A stretch of DNA of 64,000 bases, taken from positions 9,669,501-9,733,500 of the forward strand of contig NZ_CP107985.1 of NCBI RefSeq assembly GCF_036108815.1, written 5' to 3'. Position 1 is the stretch's first letter. The number at the start of each line of letters is the position of its first letter. The notes beneath the pieces are model-generated. The model made no database searches, was not told the origin of the DNA, and saw only the letters and a program-made list of their open reading frames with translations. Shown here in pieces: positions 9,020 to 18,211 of this stretch. The position numbers and the translations under genes are program-made. Source of the stretch: Streptomyces sp. NBC_00353. GTDB taxonomy: Bacteria; Actinomycetota; Actinomycetes; Streptomycetales; Streptomycetaceae.

Positions 9020-9383
9020 CCCAGGCCGCTGACTCCCCGAACCGCACCAACGCCGCTTCCGGGCTGCGGTTCCTGACCGAACTGATCGGCTGGACGGCCA
9101 CCCCGTGGGCGCTGCACAGGGTCGATTGGGCGGTCGCGATCACCGCGCGGTCCTACTGATCGGACTGCCGGCTGTCGTCGGGACACCCGGCGACCGCCCC
9201 TTCGACCCGCCGGTGGCGATCCCCGGCGCGGCAATGCTCCTGCTCGTGCTCCTCGAAGTGGCCGCCGCAGCGGTGGCCCCGTGGTTCGTGTGGCCCACGG
9301 GGGCGGCGGTCGTCGCGACCGCGCTGGCCGCGACGTCGGTCGTGCTCGAACAGCCTCGCTGGCGTTGGCTGTTGCGCCACTGA
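9016..9383 (+). pseudogene. frameshifted small membrane protein (copy 2)
   Basis: It starts ATGA-overlapped with the TetR stop and reads GLRFLTELIGWTATPWAL, then meets a stop at 9159. The rest continues in another frame as VLLIGLPAVVGTPGDRPF to EQPRWRWLLRH. Compared with the intact copy at 1247-1654, one short indel near 9145-9152 explains the break. Without it the protein would be about 122 aa with four membrane helices. Confidence 0.75.
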
Positions 9384-9394
9384 ATCACAACTCG

Positions 9395-9900
9395 ATACGC
9401 ACCCTAGCTGAGGAAGACAGCGGGAGGGCTGTCTCCCTCTTCGCGTCAGACGCGACCTTCGATGACCTCACCCTGCATACCTCCCAGCTCTTGTCGCCGA
9501 TGATCGTCTGGCCGGGGTGGGAGGTGGTCACTCGGGGGCGGTGTCGAGCATGTCGCGCAGGGTCTCGCGTTCGTCGGCCTTTGCACCGGTGAGTGCGAAC
9601 AGGACCGGAAGGCCGCCGGGTGTGCAGACCAGGTGCAGGCGCAGGCCCCAGAAGTACCGGGAGTGCGAGGCGCAGTAGCCGTGCTGGGCCCAGCCCGCCA
9701 GGTCCGATCGCTTGGCGGTTTCCCGGGAGCAGCCGCAGCCGACGGGTGTGGAGTCGACCAGCCATACGTCGTCGCTCCACAGGGCAGTGTCCCGGGCGAG
9801 GATGCGGATGCTGCGGCCGACCCCGCCCGGCACCGCTGTCGCGGCACACCAGCTCGCACATCACGGGATCCAGCAACGCGCCGGCGACCGCCTTCACTTC
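9395..9900 (-). pseudogene. IS982-family transposase remnant
   Basis: The minus strand reads LARDTALWSDDVWLVDSTP, then SRETAKRSDLAGW, YCASHSRYFWGLRLHLVC and ALTGAKADERETL. This is the core of Streptomyces IS982-type transposases. It then hits a stop and shifts frame before PGQTIIGDKSW, which carries the second Asp. Both ends are missing. Confidence 0.8.
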
Positions 9901-9940
9901 GTGGAAGACGGCCGCATCACGGCCGACCGCCCTCCATTCC

Positions 9941-10250
9941 TCACGCTCCCAGTGCAGGGGCCTGGTCCCACCACCGGGCGATCACCGCGTGCGTAAGCCC
10001 GAACACCTCACCGGGCTCCGTACCCGCCCGCCGGGCACGCCGCGCGACACCATTCCGTCGCCGCTGCGTTGCCGCTACCTCCGGCAGGCCGCGCAGGTCC
10101 AGGCACTCGAGCGGCTGGTCGGCGTCCGCGTCCATACCCCACCGCCCATGCGTGGCGCACAACCGGTCCCGTCGCGCCGCGTATTGGGCCACCCGGACCG
10201 CCTGTCCGGTTCGTCGCGCCGCACACGGACGACGGTCGAATGCCACCGGA
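9941..10250 (-). pseudogene. TniQ-like protein fragment (uncertain)
   Basis: The minus strand carries RDRLCATHGRWGM, then LECLDLRGLPEVAATQRR and AVIARWWDQAP. These resemble the C-terminal half of TniQ-like zinc-ribbon proteins encoded by actinomycete transposons. No intact start is seen and the upstream frame decays. I recognise the pattern rather than a firm domain. From 10250 to 10500 nothing else is recognisable. Confidence 0.35.
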
Positions 10251-10501
10251 CCGGCCACCCACCACAGCCCTTGCGGTGTTTCGTCCCCGCCACCTGCGAC
10301 AGTCCCTGGGGTGTTTCGTTTCCGCTCTGTTCGGCGAGCGGCTCCTCCTGCGCCAGGATGGCAGTGCCCACGCGGGTATCTCCGGTGCCAGTGCCCCGGC
10401 GGAACGTCGGCGTCCACGCCGTAGCCGGCAGCTGTCCTCTGCGGCAGCGACCACGCGCGGCCAGTCGTCTCCCATGCGCGCCGGGTGCCGCCGGCCGGAA
10501 C

Positions 10502-10708
10502 TCAACCGGCTGTCACCCGGTCGTCGATCAGGACTGCACGGGTCCGGGACCGATCGAGGAACCGCGCCTCGTCGACAGCCACGCGTTCGTCCGAAACGGC
10601 CTGCATCCACGTTTGGAAGGCGTTGCGATCGGTCCAGCCCAGCTCGGTCACCACGTCGAAGTCGATCAGGTCCTCATTCAGGTTGAAGGCGTCGCCGCGC
10701 ACGGGAGT
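10502..10708 (-). pseudogene. EthD-domain protein, C-terminal fragment
   Basis: About 68 codons read AFNLNEDLIDFDVVTELGW, WMQAVSDERVAVDEARFLD and end RVTAG. The spacing of the Glu/Asp and aromatic residues matches the C-terminal half of an EthD (dimeric alpha-beta barrel) domain. The N-terminal half is missing because an ISL3-type end begins at about 10710. Confidence 0.5.
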
Positions 10709-10717
10709 GTCTAATAA

Positions 10718-10985
10718 ACGGCCCTGTCTCACTTTCGGTGGTGACGGAGAGTCGTGGGGGTCGTTGTTGTTGGTGTGAGGGATGTCAACGAGCTTGTGCG
10801 GATGGTGTTTTCGGGGTTGTTCCCGCTGGTCGTCGAGGATGTGGTCGACGAGGGTCAGCGGATCGAGGTGCGCGCGCGGACTCCGCAGGATGACGCGGTC
10901 TGTCCGGTGTGTGGGGCCCTGTCGGGGCGTGTGCACGGCTATCAGCTGCGGACGGTGGCCGACGTGCCGGTCGACCACCGCAACG
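10718..10985 (+). pseudogene. ISL3-family transposase, N-terminal fragment with left end
   Basis: The segment opens with GGCCCTGTCTCACTTTC, a typical ISL3-type end. It then encodes LVRMVFSGLFPLVVEDVV, AVCPVCGALSGRVHGYQ and LRTVADVPVDHR, the zinc-ribbon N terminus of ISL3 transposases. Homology stops near 10985, where it joins an unrelated gene. The catalytic domain is absent. Confidence 0.75.
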
Positions 10986-11019
10986 CCGCCGTGGACGCCG
11001 CCCGCAAGGACCGCGGGAG

Positions 11020-11502
11020 GCGCGGTTCGAGGGCGACCTGGTCGTCCCGTCGGACGACAACCTGGTGCGCCCGGCCCCGTCGCCGGCGCTCATCCCCGCC
11101 CGCGACGCGACCGGCTCTCCGGGGGAGCTCCGCCTCTACTTGCAGAACAACTTCACGGCGAAGGAGTTCTCGGAGAACTACGAGGCCCGCGAGCAGGGTC
11201 TGCCGCTTCCTCACCGGGCCGCCGGCAGCGTTACGGTCCGGGACGACCGGGACAACGACGTCGTCGACTCCTGGACGGTCAGCCTGACCGGCTGCCCGCT
11301 CCAGCCCCACGAGTCGCGCGGCAGCGTGTGGGTCCAGGTGCCGCACCACATCACCGAGGGAGCGGGGCTGCGCAGCCTGGAGTACGAGCTGCTGCCGCCC
11401 CGCCGTCGCACGTACTGGGTTTCCAGGCAGGACCAGGTCCAGCTTCCCAACCCGGCGTTCGCGCAACGCACCGGCTGGTGGGGGCGCCTGCTGGGCAGGT
11501 AG
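11020..11502 (+). CDS. hypothetical protein, probably 5'-truncated
   Basis: About 155 codons open from the ISL3 junction to a TAG at 11502, reading LRLYLQNNFTAKEFSENYE, VSLTGCPLQPHESRGSVWV and ending FAQRTGWWGRLLGR. The composition is that of a soluble beta-rich protein with no signal or membrane segment. I recognise no family. The true N terminus was probably lost at the junction. A strong hairpin follows the stop, which supports a real gene 3' end. Confidence 0.5.
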   Translation, partial: ARFEGDLVVPSDDNLVRPAPSPALIPARDATGSPGELRLYLQNNFTAKEFSENYEAREQGLPLPHRAAGSVTVRDDRDNDVVDSWTVSLTGCPLQPHESRGSVWVQVPHHITEGAGLRSLEYELLPPRRRTYWVSRQDQVQLPNPAFAQRTGWWGRLLGR

Positions 11503-11533
11503 CCCGCCCTCCTGCCTCTGAGCGACAGGGACC

Positions 11534-11570
11534 GGCCCCGGCGTCCCTCTGCTGGGGGAGAGCCGGGGCC
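11534..11570. terminator. intrinsic terminator-like hairpin
   Basis: GGCCCCGGC at 11534-11542 pairs perfectly with GCCGGGGCC at 11562-11570, just after the gene ending at 11502. There is no U-tract, as is common in high-GC actinomycetes. Confidence 0.6.
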
Positions 11571-11637
11571 GTCGCGCCCGGGAGGCCCGTAGGGGCCACC
11601 GTAGCGCCGCCCGCCCGGGTGGTCCTGGCAAATGCCG

Positions 11638-12003
11638 CTACGGCCGATGAGCGGCATCAAGTGACTCCGGCCGGACCAGCTGAGCGGCCGGTGGAGCTGG
11701 TCCCCCCGCCGGAGCGGCGGTGGCGAACGGACCACCGGACGGCAGCTGCAGTCCAACCACGAGCTCGGGATGGTCCTGCGCTACCCGCTCCAGCGCCCGC
11801 GTCCGGATCGGTGCGTCGTTCATCCAGCTCCGGTGCCTCTGCCAGCGAATCCGGCAGTCGATGAAAACGGGCACTGCCGCCATGACCATCCCCGCGAAGC
11901 CCACCAAGGCCGCCAGGAGCGGGCTGCTGTTCAGCAGCAGGGCGACGACGGTCCCCGTAGGCGGGACCGCCAGAGCGGCCAGGACGACGCGGGAGGGCAA
12001 CAT
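11638..12003 (-). CDS. small membrane protein, unknown function
   Basis: About 121 aa starting MLPSRVVLAALAV. Two hydrophobic helices (about residues 5-25 and 31-52) are followed by a basic cytoplasmic stretch RIRWQRHRSWMNDAPIRTR and a Pro/Ala-rich tail. The start is not well supported by a ribosome site. No family is recognised. Confidence 0.4.
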   Translation of the reverse strand: MLPSRVVLAALAVPPTGTVVALLLNSSPLLAALVGFAGMVMAAVPVFIDCRIRWQRHRSWMNDAPIRTRALERVAQDHPELVVGLQLPSGGPFATAAPAGGPAPPAAQLVRPESLDAAHRP

Positions 12004-12202
12004 GCGGGCTCCGGATGTGCCGCCGGCGGACCCCGACGCGGTGCCCGCCTCAGTCCGGCACACAGCGCGCTGCTGACCGCGATGGCCGGCATCGGCTCCC
12101 TGGACGGATTCTCTGCGGGCCACGCCGTCCGGCTGGCCCAGGCCGACCCGGATGCCGTCCTCGCACTGGCCCGTGGATCCAGCAGTCCGCGGTGAGCGGG
12201 CG

Positions 12203-12424
12203 GTGAGCGGCGAAGCGGACGCGGTGATCGCGACGTGGGTGACGTCAACCGACTGCGGCGCCCGGTACGAGACGCTGCACGCCGACGGCCAGGTCCACGT
12301 CGACGTCCAGCCGCCGATCGGCGAACCCGAGTTCGACGGCCAGGACGACCCGGACCACAACCCGGTCTGCAACTGCCCCCGGGCACCACGCTCCTGGTGC
12401 GACCGCTGCGCCGGTGTTCTGTGA
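12203..12424 (+). CDS. small Cys-rich hypothetical protein
   Basis: A possible 73-aa protein from GTG at 12203. It has an acidic middle (EPEFDGQDDPDHN) and a Cys cluster at the end (CNCPRAPRSWCDRCAG). Its stop touches the inverted repeat at 12421. Nothing firmly identifies it. Confidence 0.3.
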   Translation: MSGEADAVIATWVTSTDCGARYETLHADGQVHVDVQPPIGEPEFDGQDDPDHNPVCNCPRAPRSWCDRCAGVL

Positions 12425-12460
12425 CAGCGAACCTGGACCGTTTGCCATCGAAGTCGGACC
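12421..12460. repeat. left arm of 40-bp inverted repeat
   Basis: The arm starts GTGACAGCGAACC and ends AAGTCGGACC. It matches the reverse complement of 14090-14129 at 35 of 40 positions. The two arms bracket the WYL regulator and VOC gene and look like the ends of a mobile element. Confidence 0.7.
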
Positions 12461-12563
12461 GTGATCCATCTGGCGGTGTGGCTTCGACGGCGCGAAATAG
12501 CCCACGTCTCGTATCCGAGCGGCGCAGGGCTGACCGGTACCGGGGGGAGGGCTGAGCGATCCG

Positions 12564-13559
12564 TCATTCGTGAGGTGGGCTTCGCCGGGCAGAGTTCGTG
12601 AGCCGTTCGGCGAGAGCTTCGACGAGGCCGCGGAGCTCATCTGGGCGTTCGACGATGAAGGGCCGGTCCAGCGAGGCGAGGACAGCCGGCAGCCAGTCGA
12701 GCCGTTCCACCCGGAGTCCGACGCGGGACCAGCGCACGGTCTGCGGATCTGCGCTGCTCGGGGAAGGGAGTTCCTCCACGATCGCGATGCCGGCGGGAAG
12801 CCGGGTGTGGATCTGCTCGGCCGTCCCCTGGATCCGCAGGGTTACCTCATGCCGGTACGGAGCTGTGGCGAGCCCGGTCAGTACGCGCTTCGCCGGGTCG
12901 AGTCCGGCGGGTGGTTCGAACGAGCCGGGTAGGGTTCTCACCCCGGTGATGCGATCCAGCCGAAACGTCCGGTCCTCGCCGGCCGTGAGATCCGCAGCCG
13001 TGACGTACCACCGGCCCGAGTGGGCGACGACCCCGTGCGGGTGCAGTGTGCGTTCGCTGCGCCGGCCGTCGGCGGCTGTGTACCGGATCGAGATCGGCCG
13101 GTGATGGTTAACCGCGTCGGCGATCGCGAGCAGGACCGTGGATTCCGGGGCGACTGCCTCGCCGGGCCGATCCGTGAAGGCAAGGGAACCGAGCACGGCG
13201 TCGAGTCTGCGGCTCAGCCGCTCGGGCAGCACTCGTCGGATCTTGGCCGCCGCCGTCTCACTCGCCGTGTCCGTGGCCAAGCCGGCTCGCCGACCCGCGA
13301 CCAGGCCGAGCAGCACGGCGAGCGCTTCGTCGTCGCTCAGCATGAGCGGAGGCATGCGGTAACCGGGGGCGAGGCGGTAGCCGCCGTAGCGGCCGCGCAC
13401 CGACTCGACGGGCACATCGAGGTCGACGAGGTGACCGACGTATCGCCGTACGGTGCGTTCGTCGACGTCGAGCCGATCGGCGAGTTCGGTCACGGTCCGG
13501 ATGCCGCCCGACTGCAGGAGTTCCAGCAGGGCGAGCACGCGGGCAACGGGGCGAGGCAT
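12564..13559 (-). CDS. YafY-type WYL-domain transcriptional regulator
   Basis: A 331-aa protein. The N-terminal winged HTH includes RVLALLELLQSGGIRTVTEL and DERTVRRYVGHL; GRYGGYRLAPG is the usual linker. The WYL domain lies at about residues 140-215 (PISIRYTAADGRRSERTLHP, SGRWYVTAAD) with a WCX-type C-terminal extension. It is divergent from the VOC gene with 90 bp between them and is its likely regulator. Confidence 0.92.
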   Translation of the reverse strand: MPRPVARVLALLELLQSGGIRTVTELADRLDVDERTVRRYVGHLVDLDVPVESVRGRYGGYRLAPGYRMPPLMLSDDEALAVLLGLVAGRRAGLATDTASETAAAKIRRVLPERLSRRLDAVLGSLAFTDRPGEAVAPESTVLLAIADAVNHHRPISIRYTAADGRRSERTLHPHGVVAHSGRWYVTAADLTAGEDRTFRLDRITGVRTLPGSFEPPAGLDPAKRVLTGLATAPYRHEVTLRIQGTAEQIHTRLPAGIAIVEELPSPSSADPQTVRWSRVGLRVERLDWLPAVLASLDRPFIVERPDELRGLVEALAERLTNSARRSPPHE

Positions 13560-13649
13560 GCCCCGAAGTCTCCCGCATATACCGGGCGGGTTCCGCCCGG
13601 TATTCGTCGTAGCTTGCGATCAGAAGCACCGACGGACCAGGAGAAAACC

Positions 13650-14048
13650 ATGGACTTTGTCTCTATCCGCATCATCACGGGCGACGTCGCCCGCCTCGTC
13701 AACTTTTACGAGTGCGCCACCGGAGTATCTGCCGACTGGTCCAACGAGGACTTCGCGGAGCTCAGGACCACCTCGGCCACCCTCGCGATCGGCAGCACCC
13801 GCACTGTCCCCCTGTTCGCGCCTGGCTCCGCCCGCCCGGCCGACAACCACAGCGTCATCCTCGAATTCCTTGTCGACGACGTGGACAGCGTGCACAAGAA
13901 CCTGACCGGCTTCGTGGAGGACTTCGTCAACGAACCCACCACGATGCCCTGGGGCAACCGTTCGCTACTGTTCCGCGACCCCGACGGCAACCTCGTCAAC
14001 TTTTTCACCCCCGTCACACCGGCCGCCATCGAGAAGTTCGCTCGCTGA
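13650..14048 (+). CDS. VOC/glyoxalase-family protein
   Basis: A 132-aa protein starting MDFVSIRIITGDVARLVNFY; an ACCAGGAG ribosome site lies 6 nt upstream. It shows paired beta-alpha-beta-beta-beta units with LEFLVDDVDSVHKNL and LLFRDPDGNLVNFFTP, the common actinomycete VOC layout. It could be a dioxygenase-like or resistance-type enzyme. Its partner is the divergent WYL regulator. Confidence 0.85.
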   Translation: MDFVSIRIITGDVARLVNFYECATGVSADWSNEDFAELRTTSATLAIGSTRTVPLFAPGSARPADNHSVILEFLVDDVDSVHKNLTGFVEDFVNEPTTMPWGNRSLLFRDPDGNLVNFFTPVTPAAIEKFAR

Positions 14049-14089
14049 GCGACAACACAGCCGCCCGGCAGGCACACGGTTTCGCCGTC

Positions 14090-14129
14090 GGTCCAACTTC
14101 GTTGGCAAACGGTCCGGGTTCATTGTCAC
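14090..14129. repeat. right arm of 40-bp inverted repeat
   Basis: Reverse complement of the arm at 12421-12460 with five mismatches. The spacing places the WYL and VOC genes between the arms with no transposase. Confidence 0.7.
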
Positions 14130-14184
14130 CGGACAGCTGGCTGCGCGGCCTGCGGCGAGTGCGCCCACCAGCCGGGACGGGTGT

Positions 14185-14263
14185 AACGCTCACCGGCAGT
14201 GAGCGTTGCGGGTGTCACGCTGCCGTGAAACGCGGCGTGGCACCCCGAGGGAGCGTGACACCC
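14185..14263. repeat. nested hairpins in intergenic region
   Basis: AACGCTCA at 14185-14192 pairs with TGAGCGTT at 14200-14207, a terminator-like hairpin. GGGTGTCACGCT at 14210-14221 pairs perfectly with AGCGTGACACCC at 14252-14263. The second could be a regulatory site or a larger fold. The rest of 14130-14411 shows no gene. Confidence 0.5.
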
Positions 14264-14411
14264 GGCGTGACACCCCGGAATCCGCCCACCGGTGGCCGAA
14301 AGATCGGGCCGAAAACGCCCGGACAGCACGGTTCCCGGGAATCCTCCGCCATCCGGCAAGTTTGGCAGCGCCCCCCTCGCCTCCGGGCATCACCACCTCG
14401 ATGAGGTCTCG

Positions 14412-15934
14412 GTGCTGACCAATCAGGCGGCTTACCTGGCTGACGGGGCCGAGCACGCGATACGCCTCCAGTTGCGCGAGGACAAGCCTGATGCCACGTG
14501 GCGTACCACCGTCACCGGCATTGTTGAGTCCGAAGACTCCTACGCGCTCGTCGCAGTCAGCCTCGAAGTGTTTCCCAACGCCGAGGTGCCGCTCCCCGGC
14601 CGGCCACGCCTGGTTCGTGACCTCGTCCGGGACCTGAAGCCCGTGGACGGTCCGGCGTCGCTGACCCTTCATCCTCAAAGCGTCAACGCTGAGGCAACCG
14701 ACACACTGATCGACGTCCTCTGCGACCCCATACGCCGCAGGCCCGTAATCGTGGCAGCCAAGCCGCTTTATCCCGATCAGTTGTGGACCGAGCGCATGGG
14801 GATAGCGATGCCGCTGTGTGCCGGTGCGGCCTCGCTGTACTTGCTCGCGGACACCGAAGCCGTTGAAGCGTTCCGTGCGGTGATCGGTGAGTACCACCGT
14901 GTAGCCCCGGGCTCGGTGCGAACGTTCCTTACCGAGGTGGATCCGGCATGGCCGAAGGATGCCTCGCGCCACCGGTTCTTGACCATGGCTCGAATGAGCG
15001 ATCCGCAAGACAGCGCATGGCGTGGTCTTCCCCGTGCTGTTCACCGACTCTCCACCGAGGTTCCGCTGCCGGAGGCTTTGCGCGGCGCCCTCTGGTTCCC
15101 AGATGATGGCCAGCGCCACAGGAAGGAGAGACAGGCCGCTCTGGCGGCGGGCGCCCCTCCGATGAGCTGGCTGGGGCGCTCAAGGACGTCGAAGAGCTCA
15201 AGGCACTGCTGGCGCAGGCGGACGAGGAGCTGAAAGAAGCGGAACGCGACGCCCAACTGTCGGCGGTGAGCCTAGCCTCCCTGGAGGAGCAGCGGAACGC
15301 GGCTGTGGATCGGGCGGAGGGGGACATGGAGGAAGCCGTGCGGGCCTTGGATGGTACCGAGCGAGTACGGGCCGAGGCGGATGTCTTGCGGCGCCGACTC
15401 CGTGACGAAGGCCGCTACGAGGACGCCGTCGTTGTCGAGCCGCCGTCGGGAGCGCCGGACTCGTTCGAAGATCTGTGGGAACGGCTGGGCGCATTCGAGG
15501 GGGTCCTTGTCACGGCGGGCAAGAGCAAAGCCCTCGAACTGGACGAGGCGGAGCGGGCTCGTGTCTGGGCGGCGAAGGCATGGAACGCGCTGCGGGCGCT
15601 GGATTCCTACGCCCAGGCGGCGCGGGACGGGTTCAACGGCGGCTTCTACCAGCACTGCACATCGGACCGCGCAGGGGCGGTGAGATGGCCACACAAGCAA
15701 CTGGTCCCGTGTGAGTCCGATACAACGATGAACAGGTGGGGCGCTGAACGGATCTTCGCTGTCCCCGAAGAGGTAGATCCAACCGGGCATAAGGAGATGC
15801 AAGCCCATCTGAGACTTGAGTCCAAAGGCAGCGCCTCGCCGAGGATCTACTTCCAGGACGACACGAAAGGTGTCACAGGGCAGGTCATCGTGGGCTACAT
15901 AGGGCCCCACCTGACCAATACAAGAACCAACTGA
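14412..15934 (+). pseudogene. large protein of unknown function with coiled coil, frameshifted
   Basis: The first frame runs from about 14412 (GTG, LTNQAAYLADGAEHAIRL) to 15233. True coding appears to leave it near 15160 after ERQAALAAGAP and continue in the next frame as DELAGALKDVEELKALLAQA to the stop at 15934. One indel separates the two. Repaired, it would be about 507 aa: an alpha/beta N-terminal domain (about 1-245), a Glu/Ala/Arg coiled coil (about 250-330) and a C-terminal domain (HKEMQAHLRLESKGSASPRI). No family is recognised. It is convergent with the gene at 15953; sequencing error is possible. Confidence 0.6.
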
Positions 15935-15952
15935 CCATGCCCTGACCGGGAT

Positions 15953-16567
15953 TCAGTACTCCTGCGACCGGGTGGAGCACGGCCGCGGGCCGCCGATCCA
16001 GTACAGGGCGGTGTCCAAGTCGCGCGCCGTCCACCCTGTTGCCCGCTCCCCGCCCTGGCTCAGAAGGCGGTCGAGGAGATCCATGTAGCGGCCGTACCGC
16101 CCTGGTGCAGGGGTGAGCGTGAGGTCCAGAGAGTTTAGGGCTTGCTGCACGCGGCGGTCGTAGACCGCCATCCGTACCGGTGCCGCTGCTGCGAGGACTG
16201 CCGATGCCAATGCGTCGCCGGTACGGAACCCGGGGAGCTCCCCTATGACGCCGCGACCTGCGCGGGCTGCTTCGGCGCGTGAGACGTCCATGTCGCGGAC
16301 CGTCTGGACGGCGCGTGTGGTGACCGTGCGTACATCTGTGTCCGGCCAGGACATGAGCTTCGACGCCCACGGGGTCCGCGCCGACAGCCTTTTCCACACC
16401 ACCAGCGCCCCGATGTCGGCCTTCCCGAGACAGCCCTCCGCCTCTACGCGGCCTGCGACCTCCCAGAACACCTCGTCGTAGTGAGGCGAGACTTCGGACA
16501 GGTAGGACGCCTGAGCCGCGGCAAGCACGTCCCACACGCGACTGGCGCTCATCGATGGGTCCATCAT
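15953..16567 (-). CDS. hypothetical protein next to helicase
   Basis: About 204 aa starting MMDPSMSASRVWDVL; this start avoids overlap with the helicase stop at 16573. It is mostly helical and soluble, with no signal or membrane segment (EVFWEVAGRVEAEGCLGKAD, AVQTVRDMDVSRAEAAR). No family is recognised. Tight coupling to the upstream helicase gene suggests one transcription unit. Confidence 0.6.
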   Translation of the reverse strand: MMDPSMSASRVWDVLAAAQASYLSEVSPHYDEVFWEVAGRVEAEGCLGKADIGALVVWKRLSARTPWASKLMSWPDTDVRTVTTRAVQTVRDMDVSRAEAARAGRGVIGELPGFRTGDALASAVLAAAAPVRMAVYDRRVQQALNSLDLTLTPAPGRYGRYMDLLDRLLSQGGERATGWTARDLDTALYWIGGPRPCSTRSQEY

Positions 16568-16572
16568 GCTTC

Positions 16573-18211
16573 TCAACTCCATCTCATGCCGATTGTGGTG
16601 AGTTCTTCGACCCGCTCGAGTGCGAGGTTGGTTCTGCGGGCGCGGGAGTTAGCGATGAAGACTCCGAGGGCGTGGTCGGTGCCGTCGACGGTTTCGATGT
16701 GTGGTCGGGGGACGTTCAGGTGGCCTTCGCGGTGTGCGTACTGGCGGGCGGCGGTGAGGTTGGCGGCCCACATCTCGGCTCGGCTACGCCGTGGCGTAGC
16801 TGTTGTCCGGGCAGAAACCGGCACCGGTTCTTCGAGGGGCTCGAGTCCGAGCATCTCGGCGAGCAGCCACTGCTGCGCGGGCACCAGGGTGTTCCATTCG
16901 GCGCGCTGTGCTTGCGCCCAGTGGCCGATGTCCTCGCCCTGGATGAGCAGCAGGCCGCTCTCCTCGGGCAGAGGTCTGCCGCCGGACAGGTGGGTGCGGG
17001 CGAGGTGGAAGCGGCGTTGCCAGGCCACCGGCCAGCTAGGGCACCAGGACGGGTCGATGTCGTCCAGCTCCTGCCAGCGCTCCGCGCTGACGGAACTCGC
17101 CACCTGCCGATCTGCCTGCTGCTCTGGCGTCTCCGCGTTGCGGGCGCGGCGTGCGGCGGCGCGCTGGTTCTTCAGCCAGACGCCGACCGGGTAGTCCTGC
17201 CAGGTGGCTTCGTGCGGGGCGAGGAGGTGTCCGTGCTCGGCGGCCCAGCCGCGGGCTGCGGCCAGTCCTTCATCGAAGGCCACTGTGTAGCGGGACCAGA
17301 TCATCCCGACCTCGTCGAGCTGCTGCACCCGGTCCTCTGCAAGATTGCCTTGCCGGTGCGTGCGCCGTTGTGCGGAGATCCACACCCCCAGCGGGAACCC
17401 GTCGGGTGCTGTGTGTCCATAAGGGACACGCAGATGACCGTGATCACTGTGGTAGGCGAGGGCGGCCTGCAGGCCCCGGCGCCAGTACTCGCCCTCGGGC
17501 TTGAGGACCCGCGCGGTGATGAACGCCGCCAGCTTCGCCGGGTCCCGCGGAGCGGAAAAGGACAGCAGCCCCTGCGCCGGCCCGCTGAGCCCTCCTCCAC
17601 CGGCCTCCAGAGCGGTACCGCCGACCGACGGGCGACCGGCAGCCTGGGGGACAGCGAGCTGCTCGACCGCTTCGGTGTCGTGCGCGCGCAGTGCGGTCAG
17701 CACCTTGGCCAGGTCCGTGTAGGCCTTGGAAACGAGCATCTCGTCGGGCTCCTCTCCCGGCCCGAGAAACACCGGCACCACCAAGGAGGCCGTCTTGCCC
17801 TCTCCGGGCTGCATCCGCAGCGCCCGCCCCACAGTTTGAACGACATCGGGGGTGGAGCCCCGCACGTCCGCGAAGACGACCGCGTCGCAGTTCTTGGTAT
17901 CGACACCCTCGCCGAGCACGCGCGCCGACGACAGCACGCATCGCTCCATCACCATCTCGTCCACGACACCCGTCGCGAACTCCTCCAACACCTGGCGACG
18001 GTGCGACGTCTTGTGCTCCCCGCACAACCAGTCCGCCCACACCGCCCCCGGCTCCGAGTACACCGCATCACCGGTCTCCCACAGAGACTTCGCTACCTGC
18101 GATAGCCCGCTCGCGAAGGCCTCCGCCTCACTGGTGCGAAAGTGGAACGTCAGCAGCCGGCGCAACCGATGCTCCGCAGCCGTCTTCAAAACCGCCTGTC
18201 AGTCTTCCGTC
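16573..18211 (-). pseudogene. DEAD/DEAH helicase with helicase-associated repeats, N terminus lost
   Basis: About 538 codons remain. They start within the C-terminal RecA domain (LLTFHFRTSEAEAFA), with motif V/VI-like CVLSSARVLGEGVDTKNC and VVQTVGRALRM. Four or so helicase-associated repeats follow, each with the pattern GHLxVPxxxxxxGxxLGxW (for example GHLRVPYGHTAPDGFPLGVW). The IS630 element at 18212 removed the ATP-binding motifs and the start. Such helicases are frequent near Streptomyces chromosome ends. Confidence 0.85.

Noticed and set aside
10008..10610. 200-aa Arg-rich minus-strand protein
   Set aside because: Shadow composition. The TniQ-like and EthD fragments lie in other frames.
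10754..11287. Single 177-aa protein
   Set aside because: Only the first 75 codons match ISL3; the rest is a wrong frame of the next gene, so it is a junction artefact.
16555..18105. Long plus-strand frame opposite the helicase
   Set aside because: No domain and shadow composition; the minus strand encodes helicase repeats.
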